Positions 35,867 to 47,536 of a stretch of 64,000 bases of DNA are shown here, in pieces. A program made the translations under genes and the position numbers. The stretch spans positions 12,679,989-12,743,988 of the forward strand of contig NC_087064.1 in NCBI RefSeq assembly GCF_963678635.1, written 5' to 3'. The stretch's first letter is position 1, and each line of letters begins with the position of its first letter. The DNA is from Symsagittifera roscoffensis (lineage: Eukaryota > Xenacoelomorpha > Acoela > Convolutidae). The notes under the pieces are model-generated. The model searched no databases. It was not told the origin of the DNA and saw nothing but the letters and a program-made list of their open reading frames with translations.

Positions 35867-37145
35867 GATAACTTTTGGTTAACAACATTGTTCCAATTTA
35901 AATTTTTCAATGACGGTTTTTTCGTTAAATTTCGCAGAGCCGTATTTGCTTCTCGTCCATGGTAGGCTTCAAAAGGCGTTAATTTAGTTTTAGAATGTGG
36001 CACAAAACGTAACGCGCTGAGCGCACGAGATATCATTGCTCCAAACTTGTAGTTCTTATTTTCCTGAAGATAAGTTAACACGTAGTTTTTTATCGACCCA
36101 ATAGTTCGTTCCCCACCATTCTTTTCGCGCGATGATCCCTAACCGGAGATTTAAAAAGTTCGATACCTTCGTAGTTACAGAAATTTTGAATTTATTTTGA
36201 GATAAACCCAGTAGCCTGATCCATGTGCAATTTCCTTGGGTGTCCACGAGTATTTATGTACTTCCTTAGGAACTTCAATACATTTTTGGATTTGTTGCTT
36301 GAACAAACATACGCCAACGGCCAATGCGAGAAGGTATCTACTGCTACAAGGACATACTTTTTCCGACCCCTTACATAACTTACTGGGCCCCAGAAATCTA
36401 ATTGGACCAAATCATTTGGTTCCTTAGGCACATAAGTTTCCCCCATGTCACTTTTTGGAATGTCCGGCTTAAGGTTTTTACCTGCTTCTAAGCAACTTTT
36501 GCAGTATTTTGCTGTAGCAGCGATGTTCCGATGCATAAGGGGAATCCACGCGTCTTTTGCGGCTGCAAACATTTTGTCACGCCCATGATGGTTGTAATGT
36601 AAACGGTTTAGAATTGCTGATGATAGATCCTTCGGTATTGCTAACCGGCCGTCCGTCCACAGGCAATTCTCACGTACTGCAAAATCGTTATAATGCTGGG
36701 CGTAGTATTGTCCTAGTCTTGTTATTATCTCCTTTGCTCGTGGGTTTTTGTCTCTGATGTTATCTCTGATGGTCTTCATAATTGGGTCTTTTTCAATGTT
36801 TGCTTCTATCAATTTTAAATTCAAAACTTCCGGGTGTTCAACCTTCTTCACTATTTTACTGTCTGATGGCACTATATAGTAGATCCATTTGTCGTTTTGT
36901 ACAAGTGGGTAAGATAAACCGGAGAACTGGTGTGGAAAAGATATGATTGTATTTAGTTTTTCAGAATTAGTCTGTTTAATATCAAGTTTTTCGGGTGGTA
37001 TCATTTCAATATCGGAATTCGAACTAACGCTAGGAGGTTGATTTAGGCGGTTCAGTACAACATTTAGATTCACATTTCCAGAATTAGTTGATGTGTTGAC
37101 GATGGCCAAAGTTGGAGGATCATTTTTTTTAGGCGAATTACTCAT
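35833..37145 (-). pseudogene. Integrase of the Ty3/gypsy element (interrupted)
   Basis: Integrase joins the element cDNA to host DNA. The main frame (36192-37145, 317 codons) holds an HHCC zinc-binding module (H and H in LHYNHHGRDK, then CKSC) and the first two acidic residues of the DDE core (in VQLDFWG and LHMDQATGF). It then meets a TAA stop at 36192-36194. Coding sense continues past it and, after a further frameshift near 36130, shows the third catalytic residue in NGGERTIGSIK (Glu codon at 36109-36111) and the rest of the core down to 35833. All three catalytic positions are therefore recognisable, but not in one frame. Confidence 0.88.
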
Positions 37146-37629
37146 TTTTTTTATGTTTTGAGTTACTCAAAATATTCCGAATTAGGGGTTTGCTCTGTAA
37201 TTTTTTAACGTAAATGGCTGTTCACTGTAATCTTGTAAGATAGATGGTTTGCAACTGTAAATTTTCAACGTAGGAGGCTTGCTGTTGTAATTATTCGAAC
37301 TGAAAGGATTGCGATTGTAATTAATCAAACTTTTATGCTTGCAACTGTAATTTAAGCAATGAGAACAACGTCTGAATCTTTTTCTTCGGTATTTGCATAT
37401 TTCCGCCGGTATGCAAATATCTCGACGCTGATTGGTTAACCGCCGGTTGCATGTAAACACGCCCTCTATTGAGCGTTGTGCTCACGGTGAATATTTGCAT
37501 ATTCGTCTTTTCTTTCATTATCATTGGATGAAACTGATTTCGTTGTGTCGAAACATGACTGTTCGCCCCCTACCGTCGGTTTTGGCTTAATTTTATTCAC
37601 TTTCTGACCCCTAGGCTTCATTTTATCCT
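37146..37629 (-). other. Linker between RNase H and integrase, no open frame
   Basis: Two short minus-strand frames (37182-37460 and 37466-37675) share the space normally filled by the pol tether. The region is low in complexity (repeated Tyr/Asn/Lys-rich segments, TTGCAACTGTAATT-like repeats on the plus strand at about 37190-37350). No domain was recognised. Confidence 0.5.
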
Positions 37630-39102
37630 TGGCCTCAATGCCGCGTTTATCATTCTTATCTTCGCTACTGTACAATTTTCATCGCAATGGCTTGTCTCGG
37701 GTGCCTCTGCGGACGGAAACCGAGACAAATTGTCAGCAATCCCCATTTTCGACCCTTGTCTAGGTTCAACTTTATACTCGTATGGCACCAGTCGATCATA
37801 CCATCAAGTTAATCGACTGAAAAACGTTTTATTTTCTTTTGGCGACGAATTCAACAATGTAAGTAGCGCTTTATGATCAGATATGACTGTGAAATACCGG
37901 CCGTATAAATAATTTCGAAAATTTTCCGTGGCCCACACTACCGCGAGTAATTCTAATTCGTTTGTAGAGTGTTTTTTCTCAACCGGGTTGATGTAACGGG
38001 ATGCAAATGAAATCGGATGCCACCCGGATGCGCAATTTTGTTCTATCACGGCCCCTAAACCATCGTGACTAGCGTCACAAATAATTCTAGTTTCACGGTG
38101 AATGTCGAAGTGTCGTAATTCGTCAATATTTTCCACCAGCAATTTTAATTGTTGGAATGCATTTTCGCAAACGGGCGTCCAGACAAAATCGTTATTTTGA
38201 CTCAGTAGTGGCCTTAAAGGTGCGCTTAATTGTGCGAGTTTGGGTAAAAATTTGTGTAAACTGTGTAGTGAACCCATTAATGATTTCAACTGCTTTCGAG
38301 ATTTTGGGGTTTTCAAGTCTTCTATTGCTTTTGTTTTTCTTACTAGAGGCGTGATACCACTTTCCCCAATCCGATATCCGAGCCATTCGCACTCTGTTTT
38401 TGCAAATTCACATTTTCGCAATTTTAACGCGACATTGGAGACATCCAGCTTTTTCAATATCTTTTCCACCAACGCAATGTGTTCGATCTTAGTTCCTTTT
38501 GAAGCAATTAAGATATCATCTATAATCGCTTTAGCTTGAGGGAATTCCTTAATTAAATTATCAATTATTTTTTGGAATTCCGCCGGCATTGACGTAAGCC
38601 TGTAAAATCTGTTTTTAAAACGATAAGTCCCCGTGGATTTCCCACCGACTAGTGAGAAGTGCACTGCTCGCTCGTTTTTTGTTCTAAGGCGACTTGTCCG
38701 TACGCATATGTGAAATCCAACGTTGTAAAATATACATTCCCCGCTTTTTTCTCCGCGATAATCTGACTTATTCCGTCTACTAGTTCGTCAATATTGGGCA
38801 TTTGGTACTTATTCTTGTGTACCTGCTTGTTCAATTCTCTTGATTCTAGTGCTAATTTTCTACTTCCGTCTTTTTTTTACTGTAATCACGATAGGGGAGA
38901 CGAAATACTTATCTGAGCACTCTTGTAATTTCGCGATATGCCCTTCATTTATCAGCCGTTGAATTTCTTTATCCACCTTATCTTGTAGACTGAAAGGCAC
39001 CATGCGCCCTTTTTGTTGTATAGGCCTCAAATGTTTAAAAAAATCAGCTCTTTCTTTCGCATTCCGGATCTTCCCTATCCTAGTAAGCAAATTTGGGTAC
39101 AA
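37630..39102 (-). pseudogene. Reverse transcriptase-RNase H of the Ty3/gypsy element (frameshifted)
   Basis: This part copies element RNA into DNA and removes the RNA strand. Three pieces in different frames line up as one protein. Piece one (38860-39102) holds the RT start. Piece two (38649-38834) holds motif A (TTLDFTYAYGQ). Piece three (37804-38664, 286 codons) holds FYRLTSMPAEFQK, the active-site AIIDDILIASKG (Asp-Asp kept, aromatic residue before it replaced by Ile) and RNase H motifs CDASHDGLGAV, NELELLAVVW and SDHKALL. The first junction is at a run of eight A where one fewer would restore the frame. A single TGA at about 37803 follows SRLT, and the RNase H end continues in frame to about 37630 (KMGIADNLSRFPS). 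Confidence 0.9.
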
Positions 39103-40228
39103 CTTACAGAAGTATAACTAACCCCTAAAGTAGCAAGACCCTGAATTACAGTAGCAAACTTACAGAAGAACTGCTGGTTCACCCACGACACTGGATCTTC
39201 ATTCAAGTCATTTACGTTCTGCGTACTCTGATGATGCTCATTTTCATCTCTAACCAATCCGACTCGTCCTCGTCCTCTCCATCGGTTAGTACCTCTTCTA
39301 ATTCTTCGACACGTTCGTTCAAAATGTCCCAATTTTCGGCACGAGTTACATGTTGCTCCCTTTGCAGGACAACTCGCGATGTGATCAAGGGTAAATTTGG
39401 TGCGTCGCAGTTGTAACACCTACGGTTATTGCCGCTTCCCCCACTACTACTTGATCCTTGGGTGTATCCTCCACGTCCCCCACGTCCTCGACCTCAAAAA
39501 AATCCTTGTCCCCTTCTTATGTTATTTACCGGTTCCTGTTTTATTGAAATTGCCGGAGCTGTTGAAGCTGGTTTTCCCGTATATGATTCGTATGCACGCT
39601 CACCATGTTCATATGATAAGGCGATCCGGTAGACTTCCTCGGGTAACTTTGTTGATCGTGAGAATTCTCGTTGGCAATTCGATTCCCGCATATTCATAAC
39701 GAAAATATCACGAATATTTTCGGCCGCATTTTCAAAATCACATCTACCCGCTAGGGTGCTTAGTTCCGCGTGGAATTTTTTGAACGTTTCGTTCACACGT
39801 TGTTTTCGTCCGTAGAAAAGTCCCCGTTCATGAGTTACGTTCCGCTCTTGTTGGAAAACATTTTGCATCTCATCCAGGACCCGTGGGTACCGTACCGTTT
39901 TAATATTAACCGTCGGTTTCCGTGCTTTGAATATCCGTTGCGCCTCGTCTCCGATACAAAGATATAGATTAGACTTTAACTTTTTTTCCGAATCGAGACG
40001 GTTTTTCCCATTGACGTCTTCGGGCAACGCCGTGATAGCCGCCGCATTTAGAGTATTCGCAAAATAGAAATCATCGGGATCAATATCGTATTTTGCTATC
40101 ATCCCCCAGTGAAATTTAATTATCCACTCCTCCCAGTAAACTGGAGGTTCTGGTGTTCGTGTTTCCCAAAATACTACTATGTTTAGTGGATTTTTTCCAC
40201 CTCCTTTTCTCTCTGCTGGCTGCGCCAT
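39075..40228 (-). pseudogene. Gag of the Ty3/gypsy element (stop and frameshift)
   Basis: Gag packages element RNA in particles. The frame 39494-40228 (244 codons) is a capsid-type gag with the WEEWIIKF start region and the ERGLFYGRKQRVNETFKKFH segment typical of retrotransposon gag. It ends at a TGA after RRGQGFF, yet the same frame reads on through an Arg/Gly-rich stretch. A frameshift then moves it to 39075-39419, which has a clear zinc knuckle CNSCRKLGHFERTC (CX2CX4HX4C) and a less regular one before it. The ATG at 40228-40226 uses the last base of the 5' LTR. No protease motif (D-T/S-G) follows before RT begins. Confidence 0.88.
40211..40227 (-). promoter_or_regulatory. Primer binding site, tRNA-Ser-like
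   Basis: Immediately after the 5' LTR, the minus strand reads TGGCGCAGCCAGCAGAG. From memory, animal tRNA-Ser ends predict TGGCGCAGC followed by a near match, so tRNA-Ser is the likely primer. The site overlaps the first codons of gag. Confidence 0.7.
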
Positions 40229-40479
40229 GTTAAAGTCGTAAGTTTAGAAAATCAAAAACGTTGTTGATAAGTTGTATTGTAGACAAACTGTTAGGCATCA
40301 AACTGAAATCTTACTGCACTATTTTATTTCAGATCCCATCGGACATTAGAGATCGCAAGGTTACGACAGCAGGTCCCCAGACAGAAAGAAGAATTGATAG
40401 CACTTACATAAACTCAAACTGGTTTCTATCTTGAACAATTGATAGCACTTACATAAACTCAAAACTGGTCCCTATCTCA
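40228..40479 (-). repeat. 5' LTR of the Ty3/gypsy element
   Basis: 252 bp, the same ends and the same internal 45-bp-period duplication (40392 and 40437) as the other LTR. By hand alignment 7 positions differ. TTAC follows at 40480-40483. Confidence 0.93.
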
Positions 40480-42612
40480 TTACTTATGACAAGTGGTCAA
40501 AGAGTATCTTTATACTACAAGAATCTGTATTAAAGTCGTTTCGAAAACAATAGTTTATCAAATTTCTGTTTTTTCTCTTCAGCTTTTGTTTAAATGCGTT
40601 TTCATGATTTTTTTTAAATGACTGTCGATTAAATCGGAGTCAACTCTCGTAAACAAAATTTTCTCAAAAAAACGAACAGTAATCTTTTTCAGGTCAATTC
40701 TTCGTTATTTTTTTTGCTGAATTATAGAGTTGTGAAAGTTTTTATACAGGAAAAGATCTAATAAGGGCCGAATTCATTTCATCCGTCCACTGAGGTCAAA
40801 CATTGGAATAAACAGAACTCATGGAAAAAACATTAAGATAATCAGTGTTTTCAAGGCATTTTGATCTTGATACTTTGAAAAAAAATTACAACAAAATCTA
40901 TTAAAAATTTGAATATGTTGTTCTTGCAGATAATCAGCTAACAAATAAATTATTAATAAATTCCTAATTCAAAAACTTGCTTGGTTTCATGGATTGATTG
41001 TTATCTTTCAAAAACATCAAAATATTCAAAGAACTCTAAGAACCTGAATATGAACCAGAGTAAAAATTCTTAGAAAAGCTATGAACTTACAAAAAGAGTT
41101 GGATTTCTGCCTGTTTAAAAAAATGCACATCAGAGTGATTTAATCAATTAAATTGCTTTTTAATCAAAAATATTCCAACAAAACAAAATATTTGGCGACT
41201 CATTTGAAAAATGTTTTTTTTTCCCCTAAAAATTTAATTGCTAATTTATTTTAAGAATGAAATACATCAATTATATTAATTTGGTTGCACTTTTTGAATA
41301 TCTGGCTCCAGCTCATGTTTTCTTCATGAAAAAGTTAAAAAAACTCCATATTTTGAAACCAACAGACAGAAGATCATCACGAATTATAAAGTATAATATC
41401 CATAACAGTTTTCAGCAAACGTAATGTATCCCAAAATTTGACTTGTTTCATGAGTTCGCTGAAAGGATAGATGACCTAAGCCAAATTTTCGTTAACTATT
41501 TCATCCTTTGAAGTGAGGAGACTAACCTATTGTCAGAAATCGTAATCTTTTATTTTAAATTTCTCTGTCATACACTGTCTGAAAATAGTCTCATACACTG
41601 TCTCACCTTCGTGTACGATATAATTCTAAAGTGCCAAAACTATTATATTTCTTAACATTTCGCAAAGATAGCGCCTGCACTTTTTTTCAAAATGAAAAAG
41701 GTTTTTCTTGAATAGTTGGAAGAACTGTTGAAACTAAATTTTCGCTTGTAGATTTTTTGCCACTGAGCATCTTCCATTTCTTCTCCGATTTTCCAAAAGG
41801 GAGACCCAGTTGAGAAGGCCTTGATTTTTTGTCAGGATTCCTGAATTTCTATGAAGTCTGGGATTACCATCAAGCTTTCATTAAATGACTGATAATTGGA
41901 GAGAAAACACAGATGATTTCAAGAAAAACTTAGCAAGGAAGCCATTTCTAGGAATCATCCTGATTACAATCAGTAAAATGGAACCAAAAGTGGAGAGATC
42001 TGTTGTCCGGCCGGATTGGCGTAAAACGATGTGATGTAATTATATTTATACATATTATTCAGAGGCCGAAAATATGGCCTTGATCGATATGGACAAACCA
42101 TGCCGGTGAGCTTAATCGCTCAGTTCTCTTAAAAACACTAACAGGTTCAGTTACCTTTGTAAACCTTAACAATTATTGAATTATCTTGCCAATCCATTCG
42201 GATTCTAGAACAGCTCATATATAGCGGTATAATAGGGCGAAGCCAGAAGGATACAAGAATCCGCTGATTTTCCCACCATTTTGGCAAAAAAACATCAGTA
42301 GAAGCAGCATTCGAATTGGCCAAGTGGGCGGCAATGATGAAAAGGGCAGTGTTTGCCAAAGATTAGATAGAGGTTAAAAAAAATTACTCTGAACAAAACC
42401 TCCAATTGTCGAACCAAAGGAAACAAAACCGGGACTAATGGACTATATGTCCAGAAACCCGATGTGATTAGCGCTACCCCCAGTGAATAAGATTACGAAG
42501 TAGTTGTGGTGTCGATTAACTCGTTCATTACTAATCTTGAATTGATTATCAACGTCATACTCAACAAGTTAGCCAATCAGAATCGAGCACCAAATCGGTT
42601 GATCAAAAGTGA
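40480..42612. other. No gene recognised
   Basis: A+T-rich sequence right of the Ty3/gypsy element. A short minus-strand frame at 42147-42359 has no recognised motif. Confidence 0.45.
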
Positions 42613-42993
42613 GTGGAAAAACAAAGGCAATTAACAGCACAAATTAAATCTCAAGTGAATTTCAAACATTCCAAACATATCGAAAGCGGTCATCCGATTC
42701 AAAACAAAAATAGTCGTTTGATCAAAAATCAGCTGAACACAAATCCAAAACAACCAAAACACATCAATTTCATCAAAACAGCGGAGGACATTTTAGATAA
42801 AATGAGACGTAGAAACAAAAATAAAGGCTTCAAGGGAAAATTCAAGCCCGATAGCGCATGATCCCGAAAAGGAATACAGCTCCAAACAACCAAATGCGAC
42901 ACCTCGAGGGAGAAACGTGTGGAGATATATTGGAAAGTGGAATCGGACAAAGAGAGAAGCCTGTCCGACCCACGATGGCACAGAAGAACAATG
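42613..42993 (+). pseudogene. Small Lys/Asn-rich frame with a frameshift, function unknown
   Basis: An 82-codon frame (42613-42861) with Lys/Asn/His-rich sequence and a basic patch MRRRNKNKGFKGKFK is followed, one base out of frame, by 43 further open codons (about 42862-42993) with TPRGRNVWRYIGKWNRTKRE. Base composition here differs from the A+T-rich surroundings, which suggests former coding sequence, perhaps the end of a retroelement polyprotein. I do not recognise the family. Confidence 0.3.
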
Positions 42994-43849
42994 ACCTAAC
43001 CTACAAGCGTTGAACTACGTCGTCCTCGCAAACAATTACATATTTTGCAAAACTAACACTATCAATTTTTGTTATAGGCAAGGTTTACATACAACATCGT
43101 TACATGCATCGGCAGATTTTCTATTTTCTTCAGTTCAGCAGTAAGATGTAAAATATGATAAAAGGAGTTAAAAAGATGCCCATTATTGCAGCAAAACTCA
43201 TCTGAAAGAAAAACTCACCAAAAATTTCTATCAATCAACTGAGTTCTTATCAGAATCTTGCATCCATCTAAACTCTCGTCTCTTTTTTTTCTTGATAGAT
43301 CTCAGAAAATTCAAAACTCAAACTATAACTTTGAGTTGACAATGAAAACAATTGATAGTATGGTTGATGAGCAACGTTGTGTAAAATAAAAGTTAGAAGT
43401 TATTTCACTATTTTAAGCAAAAAATTGAAATCAAAGTTTTTCATTTGGAAATAGCATGTGAAGGTTAAAAAATTCAAAAACCAAAGTTTACAATGAATTT
43501 TTTCTTTCATAAAAAAATAAAAGCTTCAGCTTGATGTAAAGTTTGGACAGAACGACAAAATTCAGTGATTCCTTTTTCATAATTAATCCGTTTATCACAT
43601 TTATATATCGATACTTCGATCTTCTGTGTACACTACAAAAAACTACAATTGAATCACTTTGAGGTTGACGAAGTCTTGATAAACTATGACGCGAGTACAA
43701 TGTGTTTGAGGCAATCACGGGGGATGGGTAAGGTGTCCCTTGTTTAGAGATAGACTGCAATTTCGGTATTTCAGGCAAATTACTGTAAGATAGCATTTCA
43801 CATGTATCAATTATAGGGAACAGTAGTTCTCATATAATCTCGTCACAGA

Positions 43850-45200
43850 AAAAAAATCATGACTTACTTTATGAAACATGAGATCAAAAAACTCAAAAAC
43901 ATTGTAGGAGATTTATACTTACATTAAAGGTCCCAAAAATTAATGAAAGTAGATGACAATAGTAACGCAATTAAATGACCAAATTTTTTAAATTGCCAAA
44001 GGAACTTGGTATGGAAAAGTTTTTATTTTGTGTAAAAACGTCCAAATTCGTATTTCTTGAATCTTTAGAAGCAGCGCTTAAAAACGGTTGTTGAAAAATG
44101 ATTTTGTTACTTGTAAGACTGCCTATAATATGGGTAAACATTTTTCAAAAACAATTAGATTGTAGTTGAAATTCAAAAAAAAAACCTTTTTTAACCTGTT
44201 TTTAATGTCTTTTTTGCTACTACAAAAAATTTTGTTAAAATTTCTCCTTGTTTAATTCAATTCCTGCCTCTTGAAGCTTTTGACTGGTGCAACCACTTTG
44301 CATAATTTTTCATTCAGAAAGGGTGAAATCAGGGTGAAGTCTTGTTTAACAAACGATTTGCAGGCCAAGGTAAAATTAATACAACAAATGTCCAAATTGT
44401 AATTTGTAAATTGTGCAAGTTTTTACATAACAGATAAAAGTGCTAAAACTGAAAATAGAGAATCTAGAGGAATGATTTTTCTTGAGTATGAATTTCTGTA
44501 ACAAAATCTGAGCTGCTCAACTTAATATCCAAAATTTCTCAGTTTGCTCTGCAGTAGGGTTTTTGTGGGTTTTTTCACTCACTCACAAAGAGATATGCGC
44601 AAGGAAAGCCGGTTTTTAAGTTGTACCTTATATACAAACTTCCATGAGAATTCTTTTTCAAAAAAATTAATTCGGAATTAATTTAGGTATAAACTAAATC
44701 AATTGAGCAATTTGATAAAAATTTACAGAAAAACTAGTGAAAGAACTTTCTCAAAACCTCAAAAATTTCAAGTTAAAATCTATTTGAATTAAAGTTGAAC
44801 CTAAGCAACGCAAAAAAAGCCAACCTCCCTGTATCTCTCGTTGAATTGTTTAGGAAACACATCGAATCAGTGATTAAAATTGAAACCTAACCTATCTGAT
44901 TCTACCGAATAACTGAAATTTTTCCGCAAATCTCTTACGTATCGATTATGTATCAAAATTGACAAAGAAATTTTCCTCTAAACATCGAACATCTCTACAT
45001 TATTACTCATTTCATCGATTGATAGATACAATAATCCTGTCAGTTTCAGATAATTGCCTAAATTACACTTTTGATCTCAAACTATTGTTTGTTACCACTA
45101 ATCAAGCTAATTTTTGATTGCTTAATTTTCCTTATAAACCAGGTTTATTTTCAATTTTAACGTAATTTTTCCCCTGAACTTCAAATTAGGTCCCGCTTGG
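43850..45200 (+). repeat. Diverged direct duplication, copy 1
   Basis: Colinear patches of similarity to 45750-47210 include 'GAGATCAAAAAA', 'CTGCCTATAA', 'TTTTGTGGGTTT', 'GAAAGCCGGTTTTTAAGTT' and 'AATTCGG'. They appear in the same order at nearly the same spacing. Identity is much lower than in the 20-34 kb duplication, so this is an older event. No coding frame is conserved between the copies. Borders are approximate. Confidence 0.65.
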
Positions 45201-45749
45201 TTTCGGCTTGATCCAGCATCTTCCAGTAGTCCTGATTTAACTCTCGATTCCACTTGTGAATAGAATTAATATTTAGATCAAACACGTTTTTTTATCTGGA
45301 GGAACTCAAATGTAGTTGAAACGCAAGATTTTTTATATTTCTTTTCTGTTGAAATTATCAAAGAGTTTTCCGGAAACTTTGCAAAATAGTAGAAATGATC
45401 ACGAATTTCAATGGTTACGCCTACCTTTATCTGCTCGAAAAACGCACTACTCCATAGCCTTAGACCAACTCAACTGTACTAACTTATTAGGATTTGAAAA
45501 TTGATAATGTAGCAAATGGTTCGCTTAATCGGTGTTTTTTATTTACGAAACAATTTTTTGAACACATTTTTCACAAATTAATGCATGCGTTCATCCCAAT
45601 AGTTTATAGTGTTCAACGTTCAAAATTTAACATAATGGATTTACCATAAATCTGCTGCAACGCTACAACTGCTGAATCTATATTATCTGCCAGACCCAAG
45701 ACATGCAACTCTCTCGTTTCTTTTTAGTGACGCAATCTAGTCACTGACA

Positions 45750-47210
45750 AGAAAAACATGACATAACTTAACTCACAAAATGGGAGATCAAAAAATTTTT
45801 ACATTTACTTCAACGTGTTCAAAAATTAAATTAACAAATTGAAATGTTTACTCAAGTAAATGGACCAATTTTTTTAAATGTGAAAGAAACTTGGATTGAA
45901 ACTAATCAATCCTAATTGGTGAAAAACAAGTTATGTCAACTAATTTTTTTTCTAATTATTCGGAAGCACTGTTTAAAAAAGGTTGATGGAAACTGATATT
46001 TTCAGTGCTAAAACTACCTATAACACGTATAAAAATTGTTTAAATACAAATTAGTATATTGCTGAATTTCAACATAAACGTCTTCCTAACAGCTTCTACA
46101 ACAAAATTTATCCTGATATTTCTAAATTGCTTTTGTAATTTAATTTCATTCTTGCTTTCAGCTTTAAAAACTTTCTGTTAAACTCGTAATTTTAGCAGGT
46201 GTCTATCTAGCAGATGAAATTTCTCGTATTAGTAGCTAAAGTATAGGTTTTCGGGAAATTACAAATTTTGGAAAACGGGCTTTCGTTTTGCAAAACATTG
46301 TTAAAGGTGCTTCAAATCTTTGATTTTTGTCATGAATTTCTCAAAAAGTTTTGAAGTAGGAGAGAGCTGGTGCTACCCAAAGCTTTCAAAAACTAAGATT
46401 TAGGAGCGCTTAATACCGAGAGTCTATAGGACTAATTTTTCTGAAAAACAAAATTAAGGAAAAATATTTTAAAAAAATGAAATTTTTTCAATATGCACGA
46501 CACTAGGTTGTTTTGTGGGTTTCTTTACTCAAGTACAAGTAAAATTACAATATGAAAGCCAGTTCTTAAGTTCCTCAGAACTCTTTTCACATAAAATTCA
46601 ATTCGGAGAAAATGGGTTTGAACAATATCGTTTGAGCCATTGGATTATAACCTTGAGCATTAGTAATATGAAAACTTTTCTCAAAACCTCAATAATTTTC
46701 AGTAAACTTCCATTGATTCGCACAAAGGCAGAAACACAAATTCAACTATCTTTCGTTGAAATTTTTTGTTTAAACACATCAAGACATTGAGTAAAATTGA
46801 GAAATTAGACATTTTATTCTAAAACACTAAAAAAACACTAAAAAAAGTTTCCGCAAAACTCTCAACTATTAATTATGTATCAACTTTTTCTCTAATGCAG
46901 TTTATAACAAACAAGTTTTCCTCAAAACATCTTAAATTTTTCCGTTTCTACTTATTACAGCAATTGGTAGAATTAAGATTTGTATCAATTTGAGATAGCT
47001 GCTTGCACTCGAAAGTTAACATGTTTAACTTCAAGATATGGCTTGACAAACAAGTTTCTAGTTAATATTAGTTGCTCAGTTTTGTAAATAACCAAGAAAG
47101 TTTCCAAATTCAACGTAAATTTTCCGATAAAGATCTGTTTATGTTTTTTTTTTTTTAATTGATCTAGCTCCTTCCAAGTGAACCAGTGTTGAAACAAAAT
47201 GTGCTTAAGC
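45750..47210 (+). repeat. Diverged direct duplication, copy 2
   Basis: Second member of the old duplicated pair. The ORF at 46515-46790 lies in a conserved patch (GGGTTTCTTTACTCAAG...GAAAGCCAGTTCTTAAG) but its counterpart in copy 1 is not open, so coding is unlikely. Confidence 0.65.
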
Positions 47211-47536
47211 ATATATTCAATCTTATATATTTCATCATTTTATTCATCATTTTTCAGTTTGGAGTGAAGTTTGCACTTACAGTTTGTTTGCTAAAACCAT
47301 TTCTACAACTCCCAAAAAGAAATATTTGAACTTGCTAATTTAGCTTTGTGGTTTGATTGTCGATTTCTATTTTTGAATAGAATATTCAAACCAAAACAAA
47401 TATTTTTATCAAGAAAGTTTCAAACTTAGTTAGGGCATCAATTTGTTAATCTTATTTTTCAATTTGCGAAAGATTTTCTGATATATTTTTTAGGGAAACA
47501 GTAGAAACTACCAAAAATCTTTCAGATAGCTAAGTT

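Larger units (their letters stand above)
34663..40479 (-). mobile_element. Nearly full-length Ty3/gypsy LTR retrotransposon (dead copy)
   Basis: A 5.8-kb element on the minus strand with two 252-bp LTRs, a 4-bp target duplication TTAC on both sides (34659-34662 and 40480-40483), a primer binding site, gag, reverse transcriptase with RNase H, and integrase in the Ty3/gypsy order (RT before integrase). The LTRs differ at 7 aligned positions by my count, so the insertion is not very recent. The coding region is broken by stops and frameshifts, and the protease region is absent, so it cannot act alone. No envelope-like frame was seen. Confidence 0.95.

Noticed and set aside
37803-39500. Alternative genetic code (TGA read as an amino acid)
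   Set aside because: The TGA codons sit in an element that also has frameshifts, a TAA stop and a deleted protease; ordinary decay explains them.
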